64,000 nucleotides of DNA from Streptomyces lanatus (GCF_014655715.1 NZ_BNBM01000016.1:1-64000); one strand, 5' to 3'. Positions 39,649 to 47,369 are shown, counted from the first letter of the stretch. Numbers and translations: made by a program. Notes: generated by a model from the sequence alone, not told the origin.

Positions 39649-39936
39649 ATGCAGTGTCCGAAGTGCCACGCACCGATGCACACGTACAACCGCAATGGTG
39701 TCCAGATCGAGCAGTGCAGTGGCTGCCGCGGGATCTTTCTCGACTACGGCGAGCTGGAGGCGCTGACCCGCCTGGAGTCCCAGTACGCCCAGCCCGCCCC
39801 GCCGCCCCCGGCCGCCCCGCAGGCCTACCCCGCCCCGCAGGCCCCCGCCTGGGGCGCCCCGCACGGCGGCCACCACGGCGGTCACTACGGCCACAAGCGC
39901 CACAAGAGCTTCGGCCACATGCTGTTCTCCAGCTGA
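39649..39936 (+). CDS. Zinc-ribbon (TFIIB-type) small protein
   Basis: 95 residues. Cys at 3, 6, 23 and 26 (MQCPKC ... QCSGC) form one zinc ribbon, followed by RGIFLDYGELEALTRLE, the usual continuation in this family. A Pro/Ala/Gln stretch and a His/Gly-rich tail (HGGHHGGHYGHKRHK) follow and could bind further metal. The role is unknown; nucleic-acid or protein binding is a guess. ATG 39649 follows GAGGAG at 39631-39636. A bidirectional terminator separates it from the tRNA genes. Confidence 0.8.
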   Translation: MQCPKCHAPMHTYNRNGVQIEQCSGCRGIFLDYGELEALTRLESQYAQPAPPPPAAPQAYPAPQAPAWGAPHGGHHGGHYGHKRHKSFGHMLFSS

Positions 39937-39952
39937 GCCGCACCGGCACGAC

Positions 39953-39983
39953 GAAGCCCCCCGGTCACCGACCGGGGGGCTTC
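39953..39983. terminator. Bidirectional terminator between zinc-ribbon gene and tRNA cluster
   Basis: Perfect 13-bp stem, 39953-39965 (gaagccccccggt) with 39971-39983, five-base loop. It lies 17 bp after the zinc-ribbon gene on the plus strand and 7 bp after the last tRNA on the minus strand. Confidence 0.88.
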
Positions 39984-39989
39984 AGTGTG

Positions 39990-40061
39990 TGGACGATACT
40001 GGGATTGAACCAGTGACCTCTTCCGTGTCAGGGAAGCGCTCTCCCGCTGAGCTAATCGTCC
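39990..40061 (-). tRNA. tRNA-Val(GAC), copy 1
   Basis: 72 nt cloverleaf read on the minus strand: acceptor GGACGAT/ATCGTCC, D arm TAGCTCAGCGGGAGAGC, anticodon loop CTGACAC in the stem CTTCC/GGAAG, T arm with GTTCAATCC. Discriminator A; CCA not encoded. Same sequence as the copy at 40188. Confidence 0.95.
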
Positions 40062-40095
40062 TCGGGACCACGACCCGCAGGTCGTAGGTGCTGCG

Positions 40096-40167
40096 TGCGC
40101 GATACTGGGATTGAACCAGTGACCTCTTCCGTGTCAGGGAAGCGCTCTCCCGCTGAGCTAATCGCGC
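40096..40167 (-). tRNA. tRNA-Val(GAC), copy 2 with a different acceptor stem
   Basis: Identical to its two neighbours from the D arm to the T arm, but the acceptor stem begins GCGCGAT and ends ATCGCGC, so two base pairs differ from GGACGAT/ATCGTCC and both sides changed together. Anticodon GAC, discriminator A, no CCA. Confidence 0.95.
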
Positions 40168-40187
40168 GGGAGGATCCGAAGATCCAG

Positions 40188-40259
40188 TGGACGATACTGG
40201 GATTGAACCAGTGACCTCTTCCGTGTCAGGGAAGCGCTCTCCCGCTGAGCTAATCGTCC
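40188..40259 (-). tRNA. tRNA-Val(GAC), copy 3
   Basis: Same 72 nt as the copy at 39990-40061. All three valine genes are 34 and 20 bp apart on the minus strand and probably form one transcript with tRNA-Cys and tRNA-Gly. Confidence 0.95.
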
Positions 40260-40263
40260 TTGG

Positions 40264-40334
40264 AGGTGGAGACGGGATTTGAACCCGTGTAGACGGCTTT
40301 GCAGGCCGTTGCCTCGCCTCTCGGCCACTCCACC
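40264..40334 (-). tRNA. tRNA-Cys(GCA)
   Basis: 71 nt: acceptor GGTGGAG/CTCCACC, anticodon loop CTGCAAA in stem ACGGC/GCCGT, T loop GTTCAAATCC. Discriminator U73 is the known identity base for cysteine. Bases 40261-40263 supply an encoded CCA, unlike the other tRNAs here. Confidence 0.95.
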
Positions 40335-40372
40335 AGGAGTGTAGGGGTTCGGGAAGATCCCCTGTTCCATCG

Positions 40373-40445
40373 AGCGGACGACGAGGCTCGAACTCGCGAC
40401 CTCAACCTTGGCAAGGTTGCGCTCTACCAACTGAGCTACGTCCGC
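40373..40445 (-). tRNA. tRNA-Gly(GCC)
   Basis: 73 nt: acceptor GCGGACG/CGTCCGC, anticodon loop TTGCCAA in stem CAACC/GGTTG, T arm with GTTCGAGCC. No encoded CCA. It is the promoter-proximal gene of the minus-strand cluster Gly-Cys-Val-Val-Val. Confidence 0.95.
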
Positions 40446-40622
40446 TTGTCGTTTCGTTCCGCTCCCGCGGCCCGGCGACGTGTTGAACTCTAGCGGATTC
40501 CGGGGCCAGCACAAAAACGCGTTTGTGCAGCGTGCTGCGCCTCACCTGGTCAGGGACCCCGCAGGGCTCCCCCACGGGACATGGCCAGGTCACCCGCAGG
40601 ACACCCGCCATAGACTCGATGC

Positions 40623-41669
40623 GTGCTCGACCTCCCTCCCCTGGCCCGCTTCGGCGACCGCGTCGCCACCGGCCTCCTCGATGTCACCGGCGATCCCGCG
40701 GCCCTGGACTCCGCCGGGTTCTGGGCCGTCTGCGCCGATTTCGAGGGCGGCCTGACCTGCGCCCGCTTCCGGGACGTACGGGAGGAGCCCGTGCCCACCC
40801 CGGTGCCGGGGGAGTGGCGGGGGCCGGCGGCCGGTGACTGGATGTCGTCGCTCGACCGCGCCGGGTACATGGCGGGTGTACGGCGCATCCGTGAGCACAT
40901 CGCGGCCGGCGAGGTCTATCAGGCCAACCTGTGCCGGGTGCTGAGCGCGCCCGTCGAGCAGGGCGCCGATGTGGACGCCCTGACCGCGCTGCTGGCACGC
41001 GGCAACCCGGCTCCGTACGCAGGAACGATCCGGCTGCCGGAGCACGGGGTCGAGATCGCCACCGCTTCCCCCGAGCTCTTCCTCCGTCGCGACGGGAACG
41101 TCGTCGAGTCGGGGCCGATCAAGGGCACCGGGCGCACCGAGGCGGATCTGCTGGAGAAGGACTTCGCCGAGAACGTGATGATCGTGGACCTGGTGCGCAA
41201 CGACATCGGGCGGGTGTGCGCCACCGGGACCGTGACCGTCCCCGATCTGTGCACCGTGGAGAAGCACCCGGGCCTCGTGCATCTGGTGTCCACCGTGCGC
41301 GGCGAGCTGCGCGCCGGCGCCGGCTGGCCGGAGCTGCTGGACGCCACCTTCCCCCCGGGCTCGGTCACCGGTGCGCCCAAGTCGAGCGCGCTGCGGATCA
41401 TCGACGCGTTGGAGACGGCGCCCCGCGGGCCGTACTGCGGTGGCATCGGGTGGGTCGATGCCGACCGGGGTGTCGGAGAGCTGGCCGTCGGGATACGTAC
41501 CTTCTGGATCGACCGGGCGGCCGGGCTGCTGCGATTCGGCACCGGGGCCGGGATCACCTGGGGTTCGGATCCCGAGGGGGAGTGGCGGGAGACCGAGCTC
41601 AAGGCGTCCCGGCTGCTCGCGGTAGCGTCGGGCACGTACGAGGTGACTGGAGAGGGACTGACGACGTGA
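40623..41669 (+). CDS. pabB: Aminodeoxychorismate synthase component I (chorismate-binding)
   Basis: 348 residues of the anthranilate synthase I/PabB superfamily: AGEVYQANLCRVL, ATASPELFLRR, ESGPIKGTGRTEADLLEKDFAENVMIVDLVRNDIGRV, VEKHPGLVHLVSTV and FPPGSVTGAPKSSALRIID. The PIKGT sequence, with Lys in place of the Ala seen in TrpE, is the mark of PabB. It makes aminodeoxychorismate for folate. It is shorter than TrpE and lacks much of the N-terminal domain. GTG 40623 has no Shine-Dalgarno; TAGACT (40611-40616) lies six bases before it. Coupled to pabC by GTGA overlap; the glutamine amidotransferase subunit is elsewhere. Confidence 0.88.
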   Translation: MLDLPPLARFGDRVATGLLDVTGDPAALDSAGFWAVCADFEGGLTCARFRDVREEPVPTPVPGEWRGPAAGDWMSSLDRAGYMAGVRRIREHIAAGEVYQANLCRVLSAPVEQGADVDALTALLARGNPAPYAGTIRLPEHGVEIATASPELFLRRDGNVVESGPIKGTGRTEADLLEKDFAENVMIVDLVRNDIGRVCATGTVTVPDLCTVEKHPGLVHLVSTVRGELRAGAGWPELLDATFPPGSVTGAPKSSALRIIDALETAPRGPYCGGIGWVDADRGVGELAVGIRTFWIDRAAGLLRFGTGAGITWGSDPEGEWRETELKASRLLAVASGTYEVTGEGLTT

Positions 41670-42487
41670 AGATCTGGCTGGACGGCGGGCTGCAGGACAT
41701 CGAGTCCGCCCGTGTCTCCGTCTTCGACCACGGGCTGACCGTGGGCGACGGCATCTTCGAGACCGTGAAGGCGGTGGACGGCCGTCCGTTCGCGCTGACC
41801 CGGCACCTCGACCGGCTGACCCGCTCGGCGCTCGGCCTCGGTCTGCCCGAGCCCGACCACGACGAGGTCCGCCGCGCCTGCGCCGCGGTCCTGGAGGCCA
41901 ACCCGATGCCGCTCGGCCGGCTGCGCATCACCTACACCGGCGGCCACGGCCCCCTCGGCTCCGACCGCGGCGACCACGGCCCGACCCTCGTCGTCGCCCT
42001 CGGCGAGACCACCCGTCGGCCCGACTCCACGGCCGTGATCACGGTCCCCTGGACCCGCAACGAACGCGGCGCCCTCACCGGCCTGAAGACCACCTCGTAC
42101 GCCGAGAACGTCGTCGCACTCGCCCGCGCCCATGAACACGGCGCGACGGAAGCCCTGTTCGCGAACACCGTCGGCCAACTCTGCGAGGGCACCGGCTCGA
42201 ACGTCTTCGTCGTCCTGGACGGCGAGATCCACACCCCGCCGGTCGCCTCCGGCTGCCTCGCCGGCATCACCCGCGCGCTCACGGTCGACTGGACCGGCGC
42301 CAGGGAGACCGACCTGCCGCTGGACGTGCTGGAGCGGGCCGACGAGGTGTTCCTCACCTCCACCCTGCGGGACGTCCAGGCCGTGCACCGCGTCGACGAC
42401 CGCGAGCTGCCGGGCGCACCGGGCCCGGTGACCGCCAAGGCGATGCGGATCTTCGAGGAGCGGTCCGGGGACGACCTGGATCCGTGA
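41666..42487 (+). CDS. pabC: Aminodeoxychorismate lyase-like class-IV aminotransferase
   Basis: 273 residues of the class-IV PLP family: WLDGGLQDIESARVSVFDHGLTVGDGIFETVKA at the N-terminus, GLKTTSYAENVVALARAHEHGATEALFANTVGQLCEGTGSNVFVV with the PLP-binding lysine (LKTTSY), and TSTLRDVQAVHRVDDREL near the end. In this position, overlapping pabB, it should split aminodeoxychorismate to p-aminobenzoate and pyruvate. Branched-chain or D-amino-acid aminotransferase activity is possible on sequence alone, but the operon argues for PabC. Confidence 0.88.
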   Translation: MKIWLDGGLQDIESARVSVFDHGLTVGDGIFETVKAVDGRPFALTRHLDRLTRSALGLGLPEPDHDEVRRACAAVLEANPMPLGRLRITYTGGHGPLGSDRGDHGPTLVVALGETTRRPDSTAVITVPWTRNERGALTGLKTTSYAENVVALARAHEHGATEALFANTVGQLCEGTGSNVFVVLDGEIHTPPVASGCLAGITRALTVDWTGARETDLPLDVLERADEVFLTSTLRDVQAVHRVDDRELPGAPGPVTAKAMRIFEERSGDDLDP

Positions 42488-42542
42488 GGGCCTGAGAAAA
42501 AATGGGCTGCCGTCGGGCGCCGGGCTGGGTAGAACACACCTG

Positions 42543-43367
42543 ATGACCACGACCCTGCGGCCCACCGAGCCGCTTCAGCACAATGCGGACGGAACCCGCT
42601 CACGCCGCTACCAGGTGTGTGTGAACAGCCGTCCCGTCGGCGGGATACGTCTCGCCACGCACGCGGAGTTCGGCCCGTCCGTGGGCTGCGTCTCGGAGCT
42701 GCGGATCGAGGAGCCGGATCGCAGGCGGGGCCGCGCCACGGTGGCCGCGCTCGCCGCCGAGGAGGTCCTGCGCGGCTGGGGCTGCGAGCGCGTCGAGGCC
42801 TCCGTGCCGGGCGATGCCGAGGGCGCGCTGCGGCTCGCCCTGGCCCTCGGGTACCTCCCGCGCAGCCGCAACATGACGAAGCGGCTGAACGGCACTCCGC
42901 CCGAGCTCCCGGCCGGCAGCGCCCCACGGCCCCTCACCGAGGCGGAGTTCGGCCCTTGGCTGGCTCATGGGCGCGAAGGGTTCGCCCACGACCTGATCGA
43001 GAGGGGCGTGCCCGCCCACGATGCCTACCGGAAGGCGGACGCCGGGCACGCGAAGTATCTGCCGGACGGGCTGGCCACCGAGAACGTGCTGATCAGCGTG
43101 CTGGAGCACGGGGGTCACGCGGTCGGCACGCTGTGGCTGGGCCTGTGGTCCGATACGGCGTATGTACTCGACGTCGAGTCCGACGAAAGGTTCCGCGGCC
43201 GTGGTCACGGGCGGGCCTTGATGCTGCTGGCCGAGGTGCAGGCCGTGGCGGGCGGAAAGGACCGGATCGGCCTGCATGTCTTCGCGGACAACCCTCCGGC
43301 GGAGCGGTTGTACGAGTCGCTCGGCTACGAGACGACCGCGTACCACTTGGGGAAGGGCTTGGCGTAG
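42543..43367 (+). CDS. Double-domain GNAT acetyltransferase
   Basis: 274 residues in two GNAT-fold halves. The first (about 20-115) has CVSELRIEEPDRRRGRATVAALAAEEVLRGWGCERVEASV; the second (about 130-270) has a fuller acetyl-CoA site, DVESDERFRGRGHGRALMLLAEVQA, then LHVFADNPPAERLYESLGYETTAYHLGKGL. The second half is likely active and the first possibly a degenerate copy. It follows pabC after 55 bp and may share the transcript. Acceptor unknown. Confidence 0.82.
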   Translation: MTTTLRPTEPLQHNADGTRSRRYQVCVNSRPVGGIRLATHAEFGPSVGCVSELRIEEPDRRRGRATVAALAAEEVLRGWGCERVEASVPGDAEGALRLALALGYLPRSRNMTKRLNGTPPELPAGSAPRPLTEAEFGPWLAHGREGFAHDLIERGVPAHDAYRKADAGHAKYLPDGLATENVLISVLEHGGHAVGTLWLGLWSDTAYVLDVESDERFRGRGHGRALMLLAEVQAVAGGKDRIGLHVFADNPPAERLYESLGYETTAYHLGKGLA

Positions 43368-43394
43368 CGCCGGGGAGGGGGCGGGGCGGACGAC

Positions 43395-43916
43395 CTAGCG
43401 CGGCGCTGCCAACAGCCTGTCGGCGATCTCCTCGATCCGCTCGCGCAGCCCCTCCTGGCTCTTGCCGCCGTCGAGCCGCTCGCCGCCGATGACGTACGTC
43501 GGTGTGCCGGTCACGCCGATCGCCTTGCCCTCGGCCTGGTCGGCGTCGACGATCAGGATGTGCCGGCCGTCGACCAGTGCGGTGTCGAACTCCTCGGCGT
43601 CCAGGCCGAGTTCCCGGGCCACCTCGACCAGGAAGGGTTCCCCCTTACGGTCCAGCTCCTCGACCCGGCCCAGCACGGCCTCGACGTACTGCCAACCCTG
43701 GCCCTGTTCGAGGGCCTCCTCGGCGGCCTGCGCGGCGGCGAAGGCGTGCTTGTGCTTCTCCAGCGGGAAGTGCCGCAGCCGCAGCTCCAGCCGGTCGCCG
43801 TAGCGGGCGCGCAGGGCGCGGAGATCGTCCAGGGCGCTGCGGCAGTCGGGGCACTGGAGCTCGCACCAGACGTCGAGGACGGGGGCGGCGGGACGGTCGG
43901 GGGAGGAGTCGCTCAT
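43395..43916 (-). CDS. DsbA-family thioredoxin-fold protein
   Basis: 173 residues, no signal peptide, so cytoplasmic. VLDVWCELQCPDCRSALDDL carries a CPDC redox pair (C22, C25) with an extra Cys at 18; the cis-proline loop is GVTGTPTYVIGGERLDGG, and the helical insertion of DsbA-type proteins (EKHKHAFAAAQAAEEALEQGQGWQYVEAV) is present. Such proteins reduce or isomerise disulfides, or act as FrnE-type oxidoreductases. ATG 43916 follows GGAGGAG read on the minus strand. Convergent with the GNAT gene. Confidence 0.83.
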   Translation of the reverse strand: MSDSSPDRPAAPVLDVWCELQCPDCRSALDDLRALRARYGDRLELRLRHFPLEKHKHAFAAAQAAEEALEQGQGWQYVEAVLGRVEELDRKGEPFLVEVARELGLDAEEFDTALVDGRHILIVDADQAEGKAIGVTGTPTYVIGGERLDGGKSQEGLRERIEEIADRLLAAPR

Positions 43917-44132
43917 GGGCCCAGTCTCCCAGCCCCGGCGCGCACGACCCAATCCGACCTGGGGCTTCGCCGGGGGCCGTGGCGGGCTGTCGGTCCATGA
44001 CCGGGACCTGCGGAGGAGGCGACCCGGAGATGTCCCTGATGTCGGGCCCAGGCATGGCCTGGCGGGGTCGGTACGGTGCAGGATGGAAGGGACGAAGTGC
44101 CCTGTCCCGACCCAGCCTGCCTGGAGGCCCGG

Positions 44133-44576
44133 ATGATTGCCGAGACCGTCTGTTCAGCCGTCGCCGCGGCCGGCCTGGGCATCGCGGCGGTCACGGCGTA
44201 CCGCAAGCGTTTCCTCGCGGCCACGCGCATCGCCGCGTATTCATTGGTGCCCCTGGGCCTGGTGATGACCGGTGTCGTCGACTGGCTGGCGGACACCGCC
44301 TTCAGCCCCACCGCCTGGGCGGGCTTCGGAGTCCTCGGCCTGTCCTGGGCGCTGTTCGCGACCACCCGCGCGGTGGACCGCCGCCGTGGCGGCACCCGCA
44401 AGGAGCGCAAGGAGGCTCGCGCCGCCGCACAGAGCGATGCGGTGGCCCCCACGGCCTCGGCGCCCTCGCTGGGCCCGGGATCCCGTCAGTCGACCCGGCC
44501 TGCGACCGCACCCAAGGCGGGAGCCGGGGACGACTTCAGCGACATCGAGGCCATCCTCAAGAAGCACGGCATATGA
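44133..44576 (+). CDS. Conserved membrane protein, unknown function
   Basis: 147 residues. Two to three helices in the first 75 (AETVCSAVAAAGLGIAAVTAY, AAYSLVPLGLVMTGVVDWLA, TAWAGFGVLGLSWALFATTRAV), then a charged, disordered tail ending DDFSDIEAILKKHGI, which looks like a helical docking motif. ATG 44133 has GGAGG five bases upstream. The frame is open to GTG 44076 and would add PCPDPACLEAR-type sequence; this is less likely but not excluded. A 17-codon frame from 44082 also ends on the ATGA of this start. Family not recognised. Confidence 0.7.
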   Translation: MIAETVCSAVAAAGLGIAAVTAYRKRFLAATRIAAYSLVPLGLVMTGVVDWLADTAFSPTAWAGFGVLGLSWALFATTRAVDRRRGGTRKERKEARAAAQSDAVAPTASAPSLGPGSRQSTRPATAPKAGAGDDFSDIEAILKKHGI

Positions 44577-44729
44577 CGTTCGCACGCGGACTGAAACGAC
44601 ACAGTGGGTCGCCGCCCGTCCGTAAGTGATCACGACTCGAACCGGACATCACGGAATCCAGCGAACTCCCGCTCATTCCGGGCGTGTTGATCGCGCGGCG
44701 AGGCATAACTACGTCATCATCGCCGCGAG

Positions 44730-44882
44730 ATGCTGGACACGACACAGAGCGAGGCACCGCCGTCTCAGGACGAGCCTCGCGGGTGCCTCTTCGCCCTTTC
44801 CCAGCCACCGCTGATGATCTTCCTTGCGGTGATCGGGTGTCTGCTCCTCATGGCTGCGCTGCACGATCTGCTGCTGCTCTGA
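44730..44882 (+). CDS. Very small single-span membrane protein (50 aa), unknown function
   Basis: ATG 44730 to TGA 44882. A polar, acidic N-terminus (MLDTTQSEAPPSQDEPRG) is followed by one hydrophobic helix, MIFLAVIGCLLLMAALHDLL, and a terminal LLL. Third codon positions are mostly G or C and the hydrophobic pattern is that of a real span, which supports coding. Ribosome site weak (gcgag). It faces the CGNR gene tail to tail with 71 bp between. Too short for family assignment. Confidence 0.5.
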   Translation: MLDTTQSEAPPSQDEPRGCLFALSQPPLMIFLAVIGCLLLMAALHDLLLL

Positions 44883-44953
44883 GCCGTACCCGCGGCCCCC
44901 GGCGCCACCCGCCGGGGCCCGCGTCGACACACCTGTCGTGCCCCACGGGCCGC

Positions 44954-45514
44954 TCAGCCGGCCGCTTCCTTGCGGCGCGCCCGGTAGGCGGCCACGTGCA
45001 GACGGTTTCCGCAGGTACGGCTGTCGCAGTACCGCCGTGAACGGTTGCGGGAGAGGTCCACGAAGGCATGCCGGCAGTCCGGCGCCTCACAGCGCCGCAG
45101 CCGCTCCTCCTCGCCGGCCACCACGAAGAACGCCAGCGCCATGCCGCAGTCCGCCGCCAGATGATCGGCGACGGAGGCGCCGGGGGCGAAGTAGTGCACA
45201 TGCCAGTCGTAGCCGTCGTGGTCGGTGAGCCGGGGGGTGGTGCCGGCGGCGGCGACCAGGTCGTTGATCAGCCCCGCCGCGACCCGGGCGTCCGGCGCGG
45301 TGAAGATCGCGGCGAACCGCCCGCGCACCTTGCGCACCGCCGACAGATCGAACTCCGACAGCACCCCGACATCGCTGATCTCGTGCTTTCGTACGAAATC
45401 GGCGAGAGCCGCGACATCCGGTAGTGCGTCCGGTGTCTCGTCGCCCTCCGGCGCGGTGTTCACCAGATCCACCACGGCGTCGAGTGCGCACCTGGTGTCA
45501 TGGGTGATCAGCAC
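44954..45514 (-). CDS. CGNR zinc-finger (ABATE domain) regulatory protein
   Basis: 186 residues. The N-terminal ABATE-type domain (about 1-130, CALDAVVDLVNTAPEGDETPD ... FDLSAVRKVRGRFAAIF) is followed by a treble-clef finger with C142, C147, C163 and C168, the last in the family mark CGNR (168-171), then RLHVAAYRARR. These proteins are presumed stress-linked transcription regulators in actinobacteria. GTG 45514 follows GGGAGCG on the minus strand and is used in place of longer frames that run through non-coding DNA. It lies downstream of ssgB on the same strand, beyond a terminator. Confidence 0.83.
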   Translation of the reverse strand: MLITHDTRCALDAVVDLVNTAPEGDETPDALPDVAALADFVRKHEISDVGVLSEFDLSAVRKVRGRFAAIFTAPDARVAAGLINDLVAAAGTTPRLTDHDGYDWHVHYFAPGASVADHLAADCGMALAFFVVAGEEERLRRCEAPDCRHAFVDLSRNRSRRYCDSRTCGNRLHVAAYRARRKEAAG

Positions 45515-45821
45515 GTTTCGCTCCCTGGCCTGGTGGTCGGGCGGGGTGCCCGCCGATGCCCGCCGATGGTAGTGGCTCACGGAGCCCGCACACGGGCCGC
45601 GCCCCCACGCCGCATCGATTACAACGCCGCGGCGACGCCGACGGTTCCCGTCGGACGCCCCTGTCCGCCGCCCCTGTGGCCCCACGGTCACCGTCCCCCG
45701 CACACGCACCAGCGCCGCCTCCGCGGAGCGGAGACGGCGCTGCTGTGTGCCGTATGCGGTTGTCTAGGCCCGAGCCGTCTCCCCGAGTCGACGGCGCCGG
45801 GCGGCTTCGTGGGGTCTCGCC
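45515..45821 (-). other. Intergenic region between ssgB and the CGNR gene
   Basis: 307 bp. Apart from the hairpin at 45710-45742 I see no gene. Several GC-rich inverted repeats (gccgcggcgacgccgacgg, cgggcggggtgcccgccgatgcccgcc) suggest structured DNA or RNA, and the CGNR promoter must lie near 45530-45600. Confidence 0.5.
45710..45742 (-). terminator. Hairpin terminator of ssgB
   Basis: Arms cagcgccg (45710-45717) and cggcgctg (45735-45742), extended inward by ctccgc/gcggag after one C-A mismatch, loop GGA: a 14-bp stem. It lies about 80 bp 3' of the ssgB stop. Confidence 0.7.
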
Positions 45822-46235
45822 CTAACTTTCCGCCAGGATGTGAGAGAGCTCCTGATCCAGATCGAAGTGCCGATGCTCCGTGCCGGGCGGCACGGCGGCA
45901 TCCGTTCGCTTCAGGAACGACTCCAGAGCCCGTGCGGGCGCCTCGAGCAGCGCCTCGCCCTCCGGAGAGCTCAGGGCGATGCAGACGACGCCCTGACCAT
46001 GACTGCGCGACGGCCAGACGCGGACGTCGCCGGTGCCGGTGGGCCGGTGCAGGCCCTCCGCGAGGAGGTCACGGGCGAACACCCACTCGACGGTCTCTTC
46101 TGCTCCGGTGTGGAAGGTGGCGTGCACGGCGTAGGGGTCGGCCGTGTCGTACCGCAGGCCTGCGGGGACAGGCAGGGAGGACTCGCTCGACACAACGAGG
46201 CGCAGGTGCAGCTCGCAGCTGACCGTGGTGTTCAT
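45822..46235 (-). CDS. ssgB: Sporulation-specific cell division protein SsgB
   Basis: 137 residues, the standard SsgB length. MNTTVSCELHLRLVVSSESS, RYDTADPYAVHATFHTGAEE, VEWVFARDLLAEGLHRPTG and the C-terminal HRHFDLDQELSHILAES are as in SsgB, which is almost unchanged across streptomycetes. SsgB brings FtsZ to future septum sites at the start of sporulation division, together with SsgA. ATG 46235. It is a single-gene unit with a hairpin behind it. This gene is the best evidence that the host is a sporulating streptomycete. Confidence 0.96.
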   Translation of the reverse strand: MNTTVSCELHLRLVVSSESSLPVPAGLRYDTADPYAVHATFHTGAEETVEWVFARDLLAEGLHRPTGTGDVRVWPSRSHGQGVVCIALSSPEGEALLEAPARALESFLKRTDAAVPPGTEHRHFDLDQELSHILAES

Positions 46236-46426
46236 AAGCGCCAGGGCCTTTCGCTCAGTGTGCGCTCGGGGATTCGCACGTCGGCGAAATCGACATGCCA
46301 CCTACGGTGCCGTTGTAAACCCCTCTGAGTGTTTTGCGTGTGTTTACGTAACTCTTCCGGCCGAGAACCTGTTCGCGAGGTACGCCCATTCCGGTGACTG
46401 GTTTCTGTCCGGTAGGGTTTGGCCGT

Positions 46427-46885
46427 ATGAATACGGGGAGTAACGAGCCGGGCGAGGTTGCCGTGGCTGCTGACGAGACCGAAGTGGACGGAGTGAAGGA
46501 CGACGGCGAGCGGGGTCTGGGCTCCAAAGCGCCGGAGTTCATCAAGGCGCGCAGGGCACTGCATCTGAGCTGGCAGGTCGGCGTCTTCATCATCGGTCTG
46601 GCGATTGTGATCGCCGGCATCATCATGCTGCCGTTGCCCGGCCCCGGCTGGGTCGTGATCTTCGGTGGCATGGCGGTCTGGGCGACCGAGTTCGTCTGGG
46701 CCCAGCTGGTGCTGCGCTGGACCAAGCGCAAGGTCACCGAGGCGGCCCAGAAGGCGCTCGACCCGAGAGTGCGCCGCCGCAACATCATCCTGACGTCGAT
46801 CGGCCTCGTGATCATCGGCGTGCTCGTCGGGATCTACGTCTGGAAGTTCGGCATCGTCATGCCCTGGAAGATCAAGGACCAGTGA
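46427..46885 (+). CDS. PGPGW-motif (TIGR02611-type) transmembrane protein
   Basis: 152 residues. Two membrane regions: VGVFIIGLAIVIAGIIMLPLPGPGWVVIFGGMAVWATEF, with the PGPGW signature, and RNIILTSIGLVIIGVLVGIYVWKFGI. The N-terminal 45 residues are acidic and polar. The family is conserved in actinobacteria and has no known function. ATG 46427 is chosen; an in-frame start at 46394 lacks a ribosome site as well. It is divergent from ssgB, with 191 bp of shared control region, and is followed by tRNA-Val. Confidence 0.85.
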   Translation: MNTGSNEPGEVAVAADETEVDGVKDDGERGLGSKAPEFIKARRALHLSWQVGVFIIGLAIVIAGIIMLPLPGPGWVVIFGGMAVWATEFVWAQLVLRWTKRKVTEAAQKALDPRVRRRNIILTSIGLVIIGVLVGIYVWKFGIVMPWKIKDQ

Positions 46886-46972
46886 TCCACGAGGGGGTGC
46901 GGATGCCCGCCGGTGCCCGTTCGCGCTGGTCATGCGCACCCCCTGACATGGGGTAATGTTCTTCCTGCGTCC

Positions 46973-47044
46973 GGGCGATTAGCTCAGTGGGAGAGCGCTT
47001 CGTTCACACCGAAGAGGTCACTGGTTCGAACCCAGTATCGCCCA
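46973..47044 (+). tRNA. tRNA-Val(CAC), first of two identical genes
   Basis: 72 nt: acceptor GGGCGAT/ATCGCCC, D arm TAGCTCAGTGGGAGAGC, anticodon loop TTCACAC in stem CTTCG/CGAAG, T arm GTTCGAACC, discriminator A, no CCA. Its sequence is exactly that of the gene at 57016-57087. Confidence 0.96.
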
Positions 47045-47052
47045 CCCGGATC

Positions 47053-47088
47053 CGACGGCCCGTCTGCGAAAGTGCAGACGGGCCGTCG
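47053..47088 (+). terminator. Terminator of tRNA-Val(CAC) copy 1
   Basis: Perfect 15-bp stem, 47053-47067 (cgacggcccgtctgc) with 47074-47088, six-base loop. A second stem (atcccgccg/cggcgggat, 47194-47219) lies between it and the sugar-transport promoter. Confidence 0.88.
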
Positions 47089-47273
47089 GCGTTTGCGTAT
47101 CCATTCCGCATCGGACACCTCGATCGCGGCCGCGTGAGCCGTGTCCCGTGGGCGCCCTGACGGTGTGACCGTACGCCCCTCACCTGCGACATCATCCCGC
47201 CGCTCCGGTCCGGCGGGATCTCACGCGCCGTCAACTCGCCGCGCAGGCCCGCAAGAAAATCCTGTCCGAATCA

Positions 47274-47334
47274 TTGACGCACCCCGAGGCCCTCCGTAAC
47301 TTGTGCCAGCAAGCGCTTACTTGAAACGATTCAT
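47274..47334 (+). promoter_or_regulatory. Promoter and LacI-type operator of the sugar-transport genes
   Basis: TTGACG (47274-47279), 17-bp spacer and TAACTT (47297-47302) give a good sigma-HrdB-type promoter. The start point would fall at about 47309, on the palindrome AAGCGCTT (47311-47318); TTGAAACGATTCAT (47321-47334) is a second operator-like inverted repeat. Both resemble LacI-family sites. No LacI-type regulator gene lies in the window. Confidence 0.65.
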
Positions 47335-47369
47335 GCAGACGGCGTACACGCTGCGGGGAGGGCCCGACT

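Noticed and set aside
44082..44135. A 17-codon upstream frame ending on the ATGA of the 44133 gene
   Set aside because: No ribosome site or conservation evidence; could equally be part of a longer N-terminus in another frame.
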